Assembly: GCA_031268055.1 (NCBI GenBank)
Contig: JAIRXY010000053.1
Coordinates: forward strand, 1-5,921
DNA from: Prevotellaceae bacterium
GTDB taxonomy: Bacteria > Bacteroidota > Bacteroidia > Bacteroidales > UBA932
Reading direction: 5' to 3'
DNA: 5,921 nucleotides
Position numbers and translations under genes: made by a program. Below the pieces are notes generated by a model, which had not been told where the DNA came from, made no database searches, and saw nothing but the letters and a program-made list of their open reading frames with translations. The first letter of the stretch is position 1. Every line of letters starts with the position of its first letter. This document shows positions 5,787-5,921 of this stretch, piece by piece.

Positions 5787-5921
5787 CTACGTCAATTTTT
5801 CTAACGCCATTGCTACCATGTTGTCCACCGCCTTTTTGTAGTCCACGTTCATGTCGAGTATTGCGCGGTTGGCAATTATGGTGCATATCGTCAGAGATTT
5901 GTGGTTTAACAGCTTGGATAA
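5787..5921 (-). CDS. C-terminal end of a nucleoside phosphorylase-like protein (5' end outside window)
   Basis: The minus frame starting at base 5921 is open for 44 residues to a TAG at 5787-5789. The peptide contains LTICTIIANRAILDMNVDYK followed by KAVDNMVAMALEKL. A strand ending in IIANR, then a short loop and a C-terminal helix of the form LI..LE.L, matches the end of PNP/UDP-type nucleoside phosphorylases (uridine phosphorylase-like), which use phosphate to split nucleosides into base and ribose-1-phosphate during salvage. No catalytic residue falls in this fragment, so the substrate cannot be stated, and a related phosphorylase-superfamily member (such as an MTA/SAH or AMP nucleosidase) is possible. 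The gene is followed after 2 nt by the SirB1-like gene on the same strand, so the two are likely one transcript. Confidence 0.55.
   Translation of the reverse strand, partial: LSKLLNHKSLTICTIIANRAILDMNVDYKKAVDNMVAMALEKLT

Overview
This window looks like ordinary chromosomal DNA from a member of the Bacteroidota, most likely the order Bacteroidales. Four things point that way. There is an IPExxxVDY-type protein, a family I know only from this phylum. A prokaryotic CCDC81-type HU protein carries a C-terminal SPOR domain. A promoter matches the phylum's TAnnTTTG -7 element exactly. Most start codons have AT-rich leaders and no Shine-Dalgarno sequence. I see no insertion sequence, phage gene, CRISPR array, tRNA or rRNA. 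Coding density is high, and the only sizeable non-coding stretches are 1347-1460 and 2571-2758.

Layout. At 1-219 (+) is the C-terminal end of an unrecognised protein that runs in from outside the window. It converges on a minus-strand block at 234-2570. Read in the direction of transcription, that block holds an orphan periplasmic substrate-binding lipoprotein of the BtuF/FhuD fold (1461-2570), the tRNA-modification enzyme threonylcarbamoyl-AMP synthase (tsaC, 789-1346) and the IPExxxVDY protein (234-731). A divergent AT-rich region of 188 bp (2571-2758) then separates it from a plus-strand pair. The first of these, at 2759-4240, is a one-pass membrane protein with tandem HU-like domains on the predicted cytoplasmic side and a peptidoglycan-binding SPOR domain outside. 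The second, at 4322-4906, is a YgjP-type zinc metallopeptidase. A strong intrinsic-terminator-like hairpin (4291-4320) lies between them. The metallopeptidase stop codon overlaps the stop codon of a convergent minus-strand gene, a SirB1-like transglutaminase-fold protein (4903-5784). That gene starts 2 nt after the stop of a nucleoside phosphorylase whose tail fills 5787-5921.

How the genes relate. tsaC and the IPExxxVDY gene are probably co-transcribed, as are the phosphorylase and the SirB1-like gene. The other neighbours show no evident shared pathway. The most notable gene is the HU-TM-SPOR protein, whose architecture could connect an intracellular partner (possibly DNA) to septal peptidoglycan. 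The next most notable features are the hairpin at the metallopeptidase start and the SirB1-like protein that lacks the expected His and Asp of a transglutaminase site. I see no clearly novel multi-gene system here.
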